Origin: Perca fluviatilis
Lineage: Eukaryota; Chordata; Actinopteri; Perciformes; Percidae
DNA: 64,000 nucleotides
Reading direction: 5' to 3'
Assembly (NCBI RefSeq): GCF_010015445.1
Contig: NC_053116.1
Coordinates: 33,538,785-33,602,784, forward strand
Shown here piece by piece: positions 11,435 to 53,987 of the stretch. The position numbers and the translations under genes are program-made. Below the pieces are notes generated by a model. The model was not told where the DNA came from. It saw only the letters and a list, made by a program, of their open reading frames with translations, and did not search any database. The stretch's first letter is position 1. The number at the start of each line of letters is the position of its first letter.

Positions 11435-13759
11435 CATACATACACACACACAAACAACCCTGCTATCTTTTGGATTTGTTTTTTTATTTTAAAACTATCT
11501 TTTTGAACAGGATACATGTTAAGCTCGTCAGCACCATCTCGTGGAGGAACTATGTAGTGGTGACACTGTTAACCTAAAACCTATTTCTCTTCTGCAATTG
11601 TGTGTTACTTGTTGACCGACATACATTATGTACGCCAATACCAATATATCTGCAATAAGCCAACATCGGCCAATATGTTGTCCTGGGCAGTTTATCAGTC
11701 TAGCACTTAGTCCCGCCGGTGACAACTGTTTTCTATTAAGCCTGATAATTGCCTAATATGGATAAGAGCGCTGCTGATAGCAAAGTAAGACAACCAGTGG
11801 GACATGGTTTAAAAGTGTACCATAATGCGTACTAACAGGGTTAGCATTGGCAGGTAGGGGGTGGGAATCTCTTGGCACCTCACAATTCGATTCAGAGGCC
11901 AACGATTCGATTCTAAACCGATTATCGATGCAATAATTTTTTTTTATGTACATTTCCACGTACATTTCTTCTTCTTCTTCTTCTTGGCCATTTGTGTGTT
12001 TTTTTCTGCACTCTTGCCTAATTATTTTTAACCAGCATGATTAAGCATACTGTCGATACACCCAAACAAAGTACTAGCAAAACATAGCACTGACCTATCA
12101 AAACACTGCCTATTCTCCTCATGTACCTGTGTTAACAGCATAAGCAAGTCTAGTCTATGAAAGTGTTATGGTGATGTTTAGCAAAGCAACATAGAGAACA
12201 GACCACAGACCCAGTATGATGGAGTATCTGACAAAGAATGCATTGATCCAATGTCAAGTATCTATACTGGAGCAGTTCCTGGTTAATTATGAAGTGCAGA
12301 ATCAGCTATGTGTTGTCATCAACATAACAGCCTTTGTTAAAGCTTTACTTTGACCTCTGATCTTATTATATTAGTACAAATTTAAGCAGACACTTTGCAA
12401 AAACATCAGGCAAGGGGTTATAACAAGTTTGTTTTCCGTGGCCGGGTTAGCTCATTTGGTAGAGCAGGCACGCACACGCACACACACACACACACATAGA
12501 GGTTTATTCCTCGAGGCAGAATGTCCAGAGTTCGAGGCCACCTGTGACAATTTTCTGCATGTCTACCCCTCTCTCTCCCCTTTCATATCGAAAAATTACC
12601 AAGCAGACAAAGCTGAGAAAATAACAAGATAGATTCCTAAAGTGAAGGGAAACCCCAAATCTAATTTACAAGACTTTTACAAGGATTATACAGAATACTT
12701 TAATACCAATAATTAGAATTTAGTGGTCAGGTAAGACTTACAGTTCCCTCCCTTTTTAAACTCTTAAACAAAACGATTTGTCCTGTATTATTTCCAGCTG
12801 TTTAAGACACATCCCTGTATCTTTAAAAAACACAAAGCAGGGTTTACTGAGTACCACCACTAAAAGTACATGTTGAAACCAAGAAACGTTGGCATGTTCT
12901 TATTATCAAATGTCTGTGTGGGAATGTTTTTTTTTAAAAAGAAGGAAAAAATAAAATCCTTGTACAATAAAATGCAGCCACGAGCGCTTCAAAGACATAA
13001 AACCGTATAAAAAAAAGGAAGCTAATCCACATGTGTATGAATGTAGGCAACAGCAAGCATTGGATGAAATTAACAGCAAAAGGACAATATTGCATAAGAG
13101 AAGACAACATGCAGCATGTTGTCTTTGTATGACAGAATGGTGATCACACGTGAGCAGAGCAACTCCAGAGTAATATTGTTATTCTGCAAGCAGATAAATA
13201 GCCCTAGCTGTTTCCATTTTTTTTATTAAAAAGGTGCCCTATGAAGTTTTTTTAACGAAAGTTATGTTTACATTGTGTACAACAAAATACACTCAGCTTT
13301 TCCGTTAACACGGGTGTGCTACAATTATCCAACGGGTGTAAACTGCAATATAATGCAAATGGTAACAACTAAAATGCACTACCATCTTTACATTATGCAT
13401 ATTAACTGTATAATATACTACAGTATCTATACTGCAGTGTGGTTATAATTTTTTTATAATAAACACGACAAATAATCAGCACATTAATCAATAACAAATG
13501 TATTACTTGCACAACACGTTGAGTCCAACTTACCTTTCTTGACCTCTGCAATAACCCCATCTACTGCTGCAGTGGCTGCTGCGGTTGCCCTCTTGGCCTC
13601 TCTGCTCTCCTGGTTGGCCCTGTCCTTCTGTTTCTTCTTACTGGTACTGGAGGACAGGTCTGAACTGTTGTCCCTACCGCTGCCTCCTCTGTGCTGAGCC
13701 CCACCACGCCGGCCCACTGTCTCGTTACCAGCCACACCACTGCCACCACTGCTGGCCAT
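317..13759 (-). CDS. usp19: usp19, ubiquitin carboxyl-terminal hydrolase 19 (spliced, 3' part off the window)
   Basis: Ten coding exons join in phase to about 731 residues. USP19 is a cysteine deubiquitinase of the USP family; known long isoforms are ER-anchored by a C-terminal membrane segment, which is off the left edge here. Order seen: disordered N-terminus with a [14 protein letters not shown] block (residues 1-75), CS/p23 domain 1 (about 76-164), a long low-complexity linker (165-483), CS domain 2 (about 484-597), an acidic linker, then the USP domain opening with [18 protein letters not shown]. The catalytic Cys is residue about 711 (codon 378-380). Start choice: ATG at 13759 is the first ATG in exon 2, and the frame is closed by a TGA near the end of exon 1. 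The gene lies downstream of lamb2 in the same orientation, as in mammals. Identity is very secure; exon ends are hand-placed on AG/GT sites. Confidence 0.96.
776..984 (-). CDS. usp19: usp19 coding exon 9: linker between CS2 and USP domain
   Basis: Encodes [14 protein letters not shown] then a Pro/Lys/Ser-rich stretch ending SEPTVTT. The start was placed at 984 (acceptor gtgcag) because it gives VGGAKV, as I recall for mammalian USP19. An in-phase alternative acceptor (ttaag) would start at 990 and add two residues. The donor is gtgag after 776. Confidence 0.85.
985..3008 (-). other. usp19 intron, about 2 kb
   Basis: A/T-rich intron between the coding exon 9 and exon 8 blocks. No additional exon fits the phase (G|TG). 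Local ORFs are short and low in complexity. Confidence 0.7.
3009..3124 (-). CDS. usp19: usp19 coding exon 8: C-terminal part of CS domain 2
   Basis: Encodes [19 protein letters not shown], then [20 protein letters not shown], the characteristic end of USP19 CS domain 2 with its [10 protein letters not shown] signature. Acceptor taatcag, donor gttctg. It is too short to show as a long ORF and was found by family resemblance and splice phase. Confidence 0.92.
3125..3763 (-). other. usp19 intron, 639 bp
   Basis: Contains a short hairpin (aaaagctcctccttt / aaaggagctttt near 3239-3267) and no recognisable exon. The flanking exons join directly through an AGG codon. Confidence 0.65.
3764..3835 (-). 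CDS. usp19: usp19 coding exon 7: CS domain 2, 72-nt exon
   Basis: Encodes [20 protein letters not shown], then QVKL. It joins FTLIFQT upstream and RNLIQPEQ downstream, both through split AG|N codons. Acceptor ctttcacag, donor gtaagt. Confidence 0.9.
3952..4108 (-). CDS. usp19: usp19 coding exon 6: CS domain 2, N-terminal part
   Basis: Encodes [19 protein letters not shown], then [20 protein letters not shown] and [17 protein letters not shown] and [21 protein letters not shown] are strongly conserved in USP19. Acceptor cttcctgcag, donor gtagtg. Confidence 0.94.
4401..4785 (-). CDS. usp19: usp19 coding exon 5: low-complexity linker between CS domains
   Basis: A 385-nt exon in frame with both neighbours. 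It encodes a Ser/Glu/Gln-rich, probably disordered stretch starting [13 protein letters not shown] and ending [12 protein letters not shown]. No domain is recognised. Acceptor ctgattcag, donor gttagt. Confidence 0.88.
4941..5133 (-). mobile_element. tRNA-derived SINE
   Basis: Read on the minus strand it begins GGGCGCCCAGATAGCTCAGT (box A-like) and has GGTTCGACTCC (box B). A polypyrimidine body and a tail near AATAAAGGCTGAAAATGCCC follow. The clover-leaf is degenerate and a SINE body follows, so it is not a functional tRNA gene. It lies in a usp19 intron. Confidence 0.8.
6972..7517. mobile_element. long palindromic fold-back element (MITE-like)
   Basis: Two arms of about 200 bp (6972-7190 and 7305-7517) are near-perfect reverse complements, starting tacagtacaggccaaaagtt and ending with its complement. 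They flank a loop of about 115 bp. The terminal motif CAGGCCAAAAGTTTGGACACAC is, from memory, a very abundant vertebrate or fish repeat. It lies in the usp19 intron between coding exons 5 and 4. Confidence 0.85.
7615..8184 (-). CDS. usp19: usp19 coding exon 4: long basic/Pro-Ser linker exon
   Basis: A 570-nt exon (190 codons, phase 0/0). It starts [20 protein letters not shown] and ends [14 protein letters not shown]. It is rich in Lys, Ser, Pro and Thr, with no domain recognised. It follows WPSLK of CS domain 1. Together with the next exon it makes a linker of about 320 residues, which seems much longer than in mammalian USP19. Confidence 0.9.
8414..8550 (-). CDS. usp19: usp19 coding exon 3: C-terminal half of CS domain 1
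   Basis: Encodes [20 protein letters not shown], then [20 protein letters not shown] and WPSLK. The Q-W...K.P...WPSL pattern matches the end of USP19 CS domain 1. Acceptor tttttcag, donor gtgagt. Confidence 0.92.
8805..8933 (-). CDS. usp19: usp19 coding exon 2: N-terminal half of CS domain 1
   Basis: Encodes [20 protein letters not shown], then [20 protein letters not shown] and FP. DWxQ..xEVxVxLR and AFTDTDCxVxF-like positions are the CS1 signature. Acceptor ttttcag, donor gtaagt. Confidence 0.92.
9113..10311. mobile_element. TTAA-flanked non-autonomous DNA element (interrupted)
   Basis: Both ends read TTAA-AGGTCCCATG, with inverted termini (aggtcccatggcatga / tcatgggacct) and TTAA at 9113-9116 and 10308-10311. 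A second, uninterrupted copy lies at 43909-44391. This copy is split by a 656-bp insertion at 9505-10160. TTAA targeting suggests a piggyBac- or Kolobok-type origin. It lies in the usp19 intron between coding exons 2 and 1. Confidence 0.85.
9505..10160. mobile_element. nested TIR element with TTA target duplication (PIF/Harbinger-like)
   Basis: Termini TGGTGCGTTCTTTTTG and CAAAAAGAACGCACCA are exact inverted repeats. TTA flanks both sides (9502-9504, 10161-10163). It is absent from the sister copy of the host element at 43909-44391. A 3-bp TWA target is typical of PIF/Harbinger. No transposase ORF is present. Confidence 0.85.
11266..11451. repeat. composite (TG)n-(TA)n-(CA)n microsatellite
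   Basis: About 53 bp of TG, then about 51 bp of TA, then mixed ATAC/CA and TA blocks. It is partly palindromic. Many apparent ORFs here are repeat translations. Confidence 0.95.
12438..12640 (+). mobile_element. tRNA-derived SINE with internal CA repeat
   Basis: Starts GGCCGGGTTAGCTCATTTGG (box A-like) followed by tagagcaggc, then a CA microsatellite, GAGTTCGAGGCC (box B-like) and a pyrimidine-rich body. Same general family as the other SINEs in the window. Confidence 0.75.
13534..13759 (-). CDS. usp19: usp19 coding exon 1 (start codon exon)
   Basis: ATG at 13759 opens [20 protein letters not shown]. The exon ends ...DGVIAEVKK after the conserved [14 protein letters not shown] block and an Ala-rich run. 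The donor gtaagt follows 13534. The reading frame stays open upstream to a likely acceptor at 13877 but has no ATG there, so the residues before the Met are 5'UTR. Confidence 0.92.
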
Positions 13760-13876
13760 CTTCAGGCACTTGGCACTAACAGGCCGCCCGTCGCCTGAAT
13801 CACTACCGCTGCTGGGGTCTGGATCTGAGGTGTGCCTCTTTCTGCCTGACCCGGCTATCTTGGCGATGATACTGGT
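13760..13876 (-). other. usp19: usp19 5'UTR part of exon 2
   Basis: 117 nt between a plausible acceptor (gggagagttcag ending at 13877) and the start ATG. The frame is open and would read like protein (GSGRKRHTSDPDPSSGSDSG). Exon 1 contributes a TGA two codons before the junction and there is no ATG, so it is taken as untranslated. The exact acceptor is uncertain. Confidence 0.6.
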
Positions 13877-14036
13877 CTGAACTCTCCCAGAACAGAATCA
13901 GGAAGGCTAGTTAGGGATGGGGACCTGAGGCAGAGGGCAGAGAGACATTTGATAGTCAAGTGGGGAAAATAGTAGTAACATCCATAATTGTGTCTGACAT
14001 AAATATGTGCTATGTGCAAGGTTGAACAGAGTAAAT

Positions 14037-14107
<71 letters not shown>

Positions 14108-15052
14108 AGGGAGGGGGAGTGGTTCACTGTTAAAAGCAGGTTTTAAATAACTACAACAATGCAGAGCGAAATATGGACATTATGTCTCACAAAAGGAATC
14201 ATATGGCAGCACATAATATTAGCCGGACTAGACCGACGTTGAGCCTTGCCTTGCCTCGTTTCCTTAGCATAGCAACAGCAAGTTGTTAGCTTGGACAGTC
14301 AGATGACAAACAAAGGACAACAACTATCAGCCATCTTACAGTACAGCACATTTACTAAAAAACACGGGTGATGTTGATTAAGCTAGCTAGCAAGCTTAAC
14401 AATGCAGCTTCCCGTCCACAGAGTTGTTAGATTGGTAACTGGTAAGTTAGCCAGCCGAGTACAGAGGTTCGTTTATTTTATGGCACACTGTCATGTGCCT
14501 ATCTATAATGAGACATATATTTGCCTGCAGCGTTGAACTAACGTTATTTCTTTTTTTGGGCGATTATGTTTTGTCAATCCCATTTATTGGAATTAGCAAA
14601 TTATCTTTATTTAATAACATTAGCTACGATATTACTTTAATGTACGTGGTCGACGTTGAAGAGTGTAAGACAATACAATTATTGTACTGCACTGACATTG
14701 GGGTTTAAATACTGTATCTACAATAGCTGTCTTGGCTTTACTGACTAGAAATAACCGCCCACATCTCTACTGCATAATATAAGAAAGACTTGTAATGCTC
14801 GTTTATCAGTACTATCACTTTCCTGATCTCCAATATTCCAACAGAGCGCAGGACAGGTCATGTAATCAAACGCTCCTACAGTCTTCGAGAAGCTAATGCC
14901 ATTAGCCACATCAAGCTAACACTAGCTAGCTGAAAGGGTTGATATGGCTAACGTTACCTATTTTAGACAACATAACATGACACCCCATGACACATGACGC
15001 CCGGTTGGGATTAAATGCCAAATTAATATTGACATTAAAACGGGAGACTTAC
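13877..15052 (-). other. usp19 intron 1
   Basis: Non-coding between the 5'UTR exon and the start-codon exon. It carries the CA repeat and several gctagctagc-type short repeats. No further feature was seen. Confidence 0.65.
14039..14105. repeat. (CA)n microsatellite
   Basis: About 33 CA units in usp19 intron 1, about 160 bp upstream of the exon 2 acceptor. Confidence 0.95.
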
Positions 15053-15180
15053 GGGGCTTCAATTTCGCGAGAACTGAATTCCGTTTCTGACACACAATTG
15101 CCTGCGACTCCTTCTGCTTCTCCCGGCTGCTAAGCTCCTTCACGGCGGCGGGCCGCTGCGCTCATGCCCGTACTCGAAAC
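15053..15180 (-). other. usp19: usp19 non-coding exon 1 (approximate 5' end)
   Basis: GC-rich stretch ending at a consensus donor (CCCC|gtaagt, 15053/15052), about 1.2 kb upstream of the start-codon exon. The transcription start is not determined; 15180 is a guess. It holds a 12-codon upstream ORF. Confidence 0.6.
15130..15165 (-). CDS. upstream ORF in usp19 exon 1
   Basis: ATG at 15165 followed by ten GC-rich sense codons (SAAARRREGA) and TAG at 15130-15132. It is only present in transcripts that start upstream of 15165. A short uORF like this could reduce main-ORF translation; this is inference only. Confidence 0.35.
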   Translation of the reverse strand: MSAAARRREGA

Positions 15181-15460
15181 CCCGCAGTCCACGGTGTTTC
15201 TGGAATATTCTTTCCTTTATCCGGGACCCATTTCTGATAACGTTATACTATGTATTTCAGAGATTCAAACAAAAGACAACAATTGAAAAACTGTCCAGTC
15301 TGTTTGTATCATTCGGCCTCTGCGGGGTGAGTCCCACTTTGTTTGGAACAAATTAATTACACTACTGCCACCCGGCCAAACAGACCAAACGTGAAACGAG
15401 TGCGCGCATAGAGCACTTCCTGGCTGGCGCGTTCACGTGATCTAAAGCTCTTCCTTTACT
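15181..15460 (-). promoter_or_regulatory. probable usp19 promoter region
   Basis: Immediately upstream of exon 1. It contains GC-rich patches and a palindromic E-box/CLEAR-type octamer TCACGTGA (15433-15440). No TATA box at a convincing distance was seen. Called by position, not by motif strength. Confidence 0.4.
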
Positions 15461-15506
15461 ACAAATACAAAATAAAAACTAATTTCAGTTTTTATTTTGT
15501 ATTTGT
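15461..15506. repeat. perfect 20-bp inverted repeat, 6-nt loop
   Basis: Left arm 15461-15480 (acaaatacaaaataaaaact) is the exact reverse complement of 15487-15506, with loop aatttc. It is A/T-rich and sits about 300 bp upstream of usp19 exon 1. It could form a hairpin or cruciform, or be the core of a small transposon. Confidence 0.85.
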
Positions 15507-17572
15507 GTTACTTATTGTCTGAGGGCTTTAAAGTGGTTCCTGCATTTTACCTAATCTTGAGGCCCTATACTGTTGTAGGGGCCATCTGTAAATTCAAATC
15601 TAGTTTTATTAATACCTTTTATATCTGAGTTGATATTGGAGGATATATAAGGAGCATATCTGTCATACATTTCTTATTTAAATTATCACAGAGTAAGAGA
15701 GAGTAACAGACACACAGCAAATCTATGGCAGGATAGTATTTTAGTGTAGAAATACTGGTTGGTTTCTCTCTGACCAGAATGGACTGGGGGAACCTCTGCT
15801 TCAGTTAACATCCCAGATCCTCCAGTCAATATTAAATGGTGCTCATATGTCAACTCTTTATATGGGGTTATATTTCCCACAGATATCTTTTTAACCATCT
15901 GAGGAGGGGGCTGACAGGGCCATGGCAAAAATACATCAAGACAATTACTATTTTTAGACCGGGGCCTTGTCCCTACCTTGTCCCAAATGGCACCCTGGGC
16001 CATTGGTCATCCTCTGAGTCTGCACTAAAATGTTGACAATGACGATGCAAACCTGTGCAACTCCTGTAGTAGAGCATGACTACACACAAAAGCATCCCAA
16101 GAAATAATCATGGCACTGACGTCCGATCACTTGAAAATAACTTTTTTTTCTAATCCAATCTTTTCACTGTATATACAGTTCATATTTATATTTTGTATCA
16201 GACGCACCAGATTGCAAACAGTGTTTACTTTCTATATAATTGTTGATTTATGTTAACTTATCCCTGGCCTAATGAGTGCTTTGCAAATGTTTACCCCAAC
16301 TTTAACAAGAAGATCTTATTATTGAAGGTGGAGACTGTTTTGTTCAAGTACACACAGAATGTCTATCATTATCAGCTTAATCATTGAGGTGTAGAAATGG
16401 TAACTTGTTAAATGAAGTTAACATTTATTATTCTATAAATGAAAAGTGAAATGCACTGAGCTTTCAAACATTAATAAAACACTAAGTAATTTAACAAGAC
16501 ATCAATATTGCATAGCCAAAAATGAGGTCAAAGCTAGTATTACCAGTAAAATGTCTTTCTAATGTAGCTCCTTTACTTTTGCTTTCTCTTTGAATTGGCC
16601 TTTCCCCTCTGCCAACTATGTGTCTCAGGGCAGGTCTGCGCTTTCCTGTCATGTTGGCAGTAAATTGTTACTGTAATACTGCCATTCACAGTGATCACAC
16701 ATTGCTGAAAGGTTTAGGTAAGAAATGGCTGTAAAGTCTGCAACAACACAGACTTTGTCAAAGGGCAAATCAAGGACTCATGAAAGCACCTAATAGCATC
16801 CTTGCAGAACACAAAAATAGAAATGGGACATCTTACACTCTTGCAGACCCTGTTGTGAACGCATGCACATTCACGCCACAAGACAGCAAGGTTAGAAAAT
16901 GGGACAGTATCAAGTAATCTGTAATACTCTAATCTGACTTCTAACGGACTTCTGATAAAAATGCTCAAATAACCTACTTCGACACAGTCACAAGTTAAGT
17001 TATCCAACCTTTATTCACAAAACTGTACACGGTTAAACTTTACACAATTTTCTTTTGGTGTTTTTGCTTTGGCAATTAGTTATCAAAATCTCTGAGGGAA
17101 ATATGTGTATGAAGTTAGGTTTTTGTTTTATCTTTCCTAAAACACAAATTGTCATGCAAATAGTACATGAGTTAATGTCCAAGACACATAGCCTACTGTA
17201 AGGCACAATTAAACACTGTACATACTGTAGAGTACTATGAAACTCCAGTAAGGCATCCATTACTGCAGATCTTATTCCATATCATCATAGTACATTTAAT
17301 ACAAACATTCACAATATGTCCATCACAAGTTTGGCATTCATAAAAAGGAATCCTGCTGAGGACTAAAAGGATCAACATTTTTAGAATTACATTTATTTGC
17401 TTTCTCGCCAAGAGTTAGATAAGAAGATCAATACCACCCTTATCTGTCCATTAGATGACACAGTTAGCTTAGCTGAGCATAACATTTTTTCACCTATCAG
17501 CACCTCTAAAGTTCAACAATCAACATGTTATATTTTGTTTGTTTAATCCATTAAAAAAATATTTATCCTACA

Positions 17573-18013
17573 TAGAGATGTTCCGATCCCGATACCAGTA
17601 TCGGTATCGGCTCCGATACTGCCCAAAACACTGGTATCGGTATCGGGAAGTACTGGAGTTTATGCACCGATCTGATACCACGTAATAAAGCCCTAAAGAA
17701 AATCTATGTTAAAGTAGTTTATTTATTTTCTTTTTCCGTTATAACTGACTGTCAAACTGGATAATAAAAGAAAGTTCTACAGCATTCATTGTTTGTATGT
17801 GTTCATGTTTCACAAAGAGTTTAACCTGAGCCAGACAGACAACAAAGATAGAAATCATGTCAAATCCATACAGGGATAGTAGTATACAATTGTTAAAACA
17901 TAATAAAATATATGACACACTGGTATCGGATCGGTACTCGGTATCGGCCGATACGCAAGTTCAGGTATCGGAATCGGTATCGGGAAGCAAAAAATGGTAT
18001 CGGGCTATCTCTA
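17573..18013. mobile_element. hAT-like MITE with perfect 8-bp target-site duplication
   Basis: Inverted termini TAGAGATGTTCCGATCCCGA... and ...TCGGGCTATCTCTA, rich in ggtatcgg repeats. The 8-bp duplication atcctaca stands at 17565-17572 and 18014-18021. The 8-bp TSD is diagnostic of the hAT superfamily. It has no transposase. Confidence 0.88.
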
Positions 18014-18854
18014 ATCCTACAGTGTGTGGTATCAATCTTCTTATCTTACTCTTGGCAAGAAAGCAAATAAGCCTATTTCTCTAAGTGGCTAACTTGTCCT
18101 TTGAGTTTGTCCTGAGGGTGTTGCCAGAGAGAATGACATTTTGTTACCTAAATAACAGCGACCAAGTCAGAACATGACTCAGCTTGTCAGGCTCACCTAG
18201 ACCATAATGTATTTGTTTCATCAGTTCTACGCAACAGTTGTTGAGGTATTTTTACTGGACCAATGTTCACCCATACAGACTGATAATAGCTTCACTAGAG
18301 CTGCGCTGCTACACTGTAAGCTTACACTGCTCTCATTATAACATTGTTTCTGCGTATATTAGTGTGCAGCCATCCTCCTACACCAGGCAGAGTTTTTTTG
18401 GGGGGCTGGTTAAAGCTATAGTGCGTAGTTTCTGCCGCCCCCATGAGGAATTCTAAGTAAAGACAACAAAACTGTTGGCGCGTCCACATGACACAAGCCT
18501 TCCATGACCGTCTGCACAGCTTTATCATTTTAACCTTTTAGTGATCTTTACCAAAAATCTAGTTAAATTTAAACAGATTGTCATTCTGATTGTATGTCCT
18601 CACACACACAAAAGTTGTTTCATTTTGAAAGAAGGCACTGTCCAGTGCAGTTTAAATGAAGTCCTCTTGTGATGAGCACAGCTCAGAATATACTTCTAGT
18701 AATAACACAGACTTCATAGAAAATGGAAAGAAACTGATATTCACCCGCTGATTATACAACAGTCACTCTAAGTAAAAAAATAAAAACTACAGATTGTTTG
18801 CAATGCATAACTTTCACCCAAATCTGAGTATTATTGACCTTTTTAAGATAGCAT

Positions 18855-18867
18855 TTTAATGTTTAAT
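18855..18867 (-). promoter_or_regulatory. candidate lamb2 poly(A) signals (ATTAAA, two copies)
   Basis: On the minus strand two ATTAAA hexamers lie at 18855-18860 and 18862-18867, about 355 nt past the stop codon. Later AATAAA candidates lie at 17392-17397 and 17010-17015. Cleavage site use cannot be decided from sequence alone. Confidence 0.3.
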
Positions 18868-18976
18868 GTTCAAAACACAAATTTTCAGATTATTTTGAAA
18901 ATCAAAAATCAAATAATGTGCACAAATTAAAATTAAATATGTGATATCAGACAACCTTTTCACGTTTAGCTCAGAG

Positions 18977-18982
<6 letters not shown>

Positions 18983-19016
<34 letters not shown>
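18983..19016. repeat. (TA)n microsatellite
   Basis: About 17 AT units in the presumed lamb2 3'UTR, about 200 nt past the stop codon. Confidence 0.9.
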
Positions 19017-19020
<4 letters not shown>

Positions 19021-19218
19021 TGATAACAACCATTTTAAAGTCTTACCTACACAGTTTGTACCCAAAATATGCAAATTCACCTGCAGAGCGATAAAATAAC
19101 CATCCCAGCCATCTTTTCAATTGTTTCTTCAAAGTCTAATGTACGGTTATCTGGAGAAAATGCCAGAGTAATTCCATGATGCACCTGTTTTTTTATGACA
19201 TATGACAGGAGTAGTGAG

Positions 19219-52984
<33,766 letters not shown>

Positions 52985-53392
52985 CTGGAGGGAGGGAAAC
53001 AGGAAATGGATTACAATGAATAGGAAACAGCAGTGCAGAGTGGCATCGTCCCCTAATAGAGCACCCATTCACAAGCTTGTTATTGGCAAAAAACATTCTT
53101 GAAATCAGTTCTCGCTGACTTAAAAGAGCCATCAAACATCAAAAGTTCTTATCGCTTCCTGAGGAGGACAGACTCCAGGATGGGAAGAGAAACTGCAGGA
53201 GCTACATTTGTCAGTTTGTCTTATGACTGAATCAACTTCATTCTGATACAGTAACCTGAATCAGTTATTCATTGTGCTTTGTCCCACAAAGATATCACGG
53301 GCATAAAGAGGCAAATGCAGACAGAGACTGGGATTCTGTACGCAAGAATATCAAGGACACGTCTCTAGATTTAAAAATTAGAGGGATTCAGT

Positions 53393-53987
53393 TTAAGGGG
53401 ACTTTTGGTATTTCCAACCTGGACCCTATTTTTCCCATGCATTAGTGTCTAAGTGACTAATCTGAACAAAAATCTTTGAAATTAGTCCAGTATTGAGCGA
53501 GAACGCTGTAACCGGCAGCCACGAACTGGGCTGCAATGTAATCCTATAGGACAAATGTGCACCGTCAATTTCTGTCCACTAAAAGTGCTATTTTTTTCGC
53601 TGTTGACAGGACAGATTATTTTTCTAAGTGTCTGACAACATTATGGAAATGATCCCTTTCAGAGGGAGACCTTTTTGTTAAAGAGTAAGATCCTTTTTGT
53701 TTAACATGAACCAGCCCTAAAATTGCCATTGCCAAACCCACCAGACTCTATTTAAATTTTAGTCATTTTAGCGTGTATAGAGCCAGCATATTTCTTTTTA
53801 CATGTAAATGGATAAATTAAGACTTTATTTCAACCAAACCAGAGTAGTGATTGTTGGAACAGTGGACAGATGAACCGAGACGGACCAATACTACCAATAC
53901 TGTTCCCATCAGTCACTTAGACACAAAAACATGAGAAGATACAGTCCAGGTTAAAAAAAAACCCAAAAAAACGAAATTACCCTTTAA
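53393..53987. mobile_element. TTAA-flanked MITE
   Basis: Starts TTAA-GGGGACTTTTGGTATTTC and ends with its degenerate complement ...ACGAAATTACCC-TTTAA. Sub-terminal inverted blocks agtgtctaagtgact / agtcacttagacac. No coding capacity. Confidence 0.75.

Larger units (their letters stand above)
8934..13533 (-). other. usp19 intron, 4.6 kb
   Basis: Contains the nested elements (9113-10311), a composite TG/TA microsatellite (11266-11451) and a fragment reading gggtgggaatctcttggcacctc (about 11857-11960, like a hAT terminus). It also has a SINE (12438-12640) and the end of a TTAA-type element (about 13210-13290). No exon was seen; the flanking exons join through a GAT codon. Confidence 0.7.
15507..19218. 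other. intergenic: lamb2 3'UTR and usp19 upstream DNA
   Basis: About 3.7 kb between the hairpin upstream of usp19 and the lamb2 stop codon. It contains a complete hAT-like element (17573-18013), fragments of the gagttagatnagaagatcaata fish repeat on either side of it (about 17395-17440 and 18030-18075) and a TA repeat at 18983-19016. No coding exon was recognised on either strand. Confidence 0.7.

Noticed and set aside
11157..11577. Several overlapping ORFs of 78-132 aa on both strands
   Set aside because: They are translations of the TG/TA/CA microsatellite (Cys-Val, Tyr-Ile, Thr-His runs).
14958..15143. 61-aa ORF overlapping usp19 exon 1
   Set aside because: It starts at a non-ATG codon and runs through the exon 1 donor into the intron. 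Exon 1 is better read as 5'UTR.
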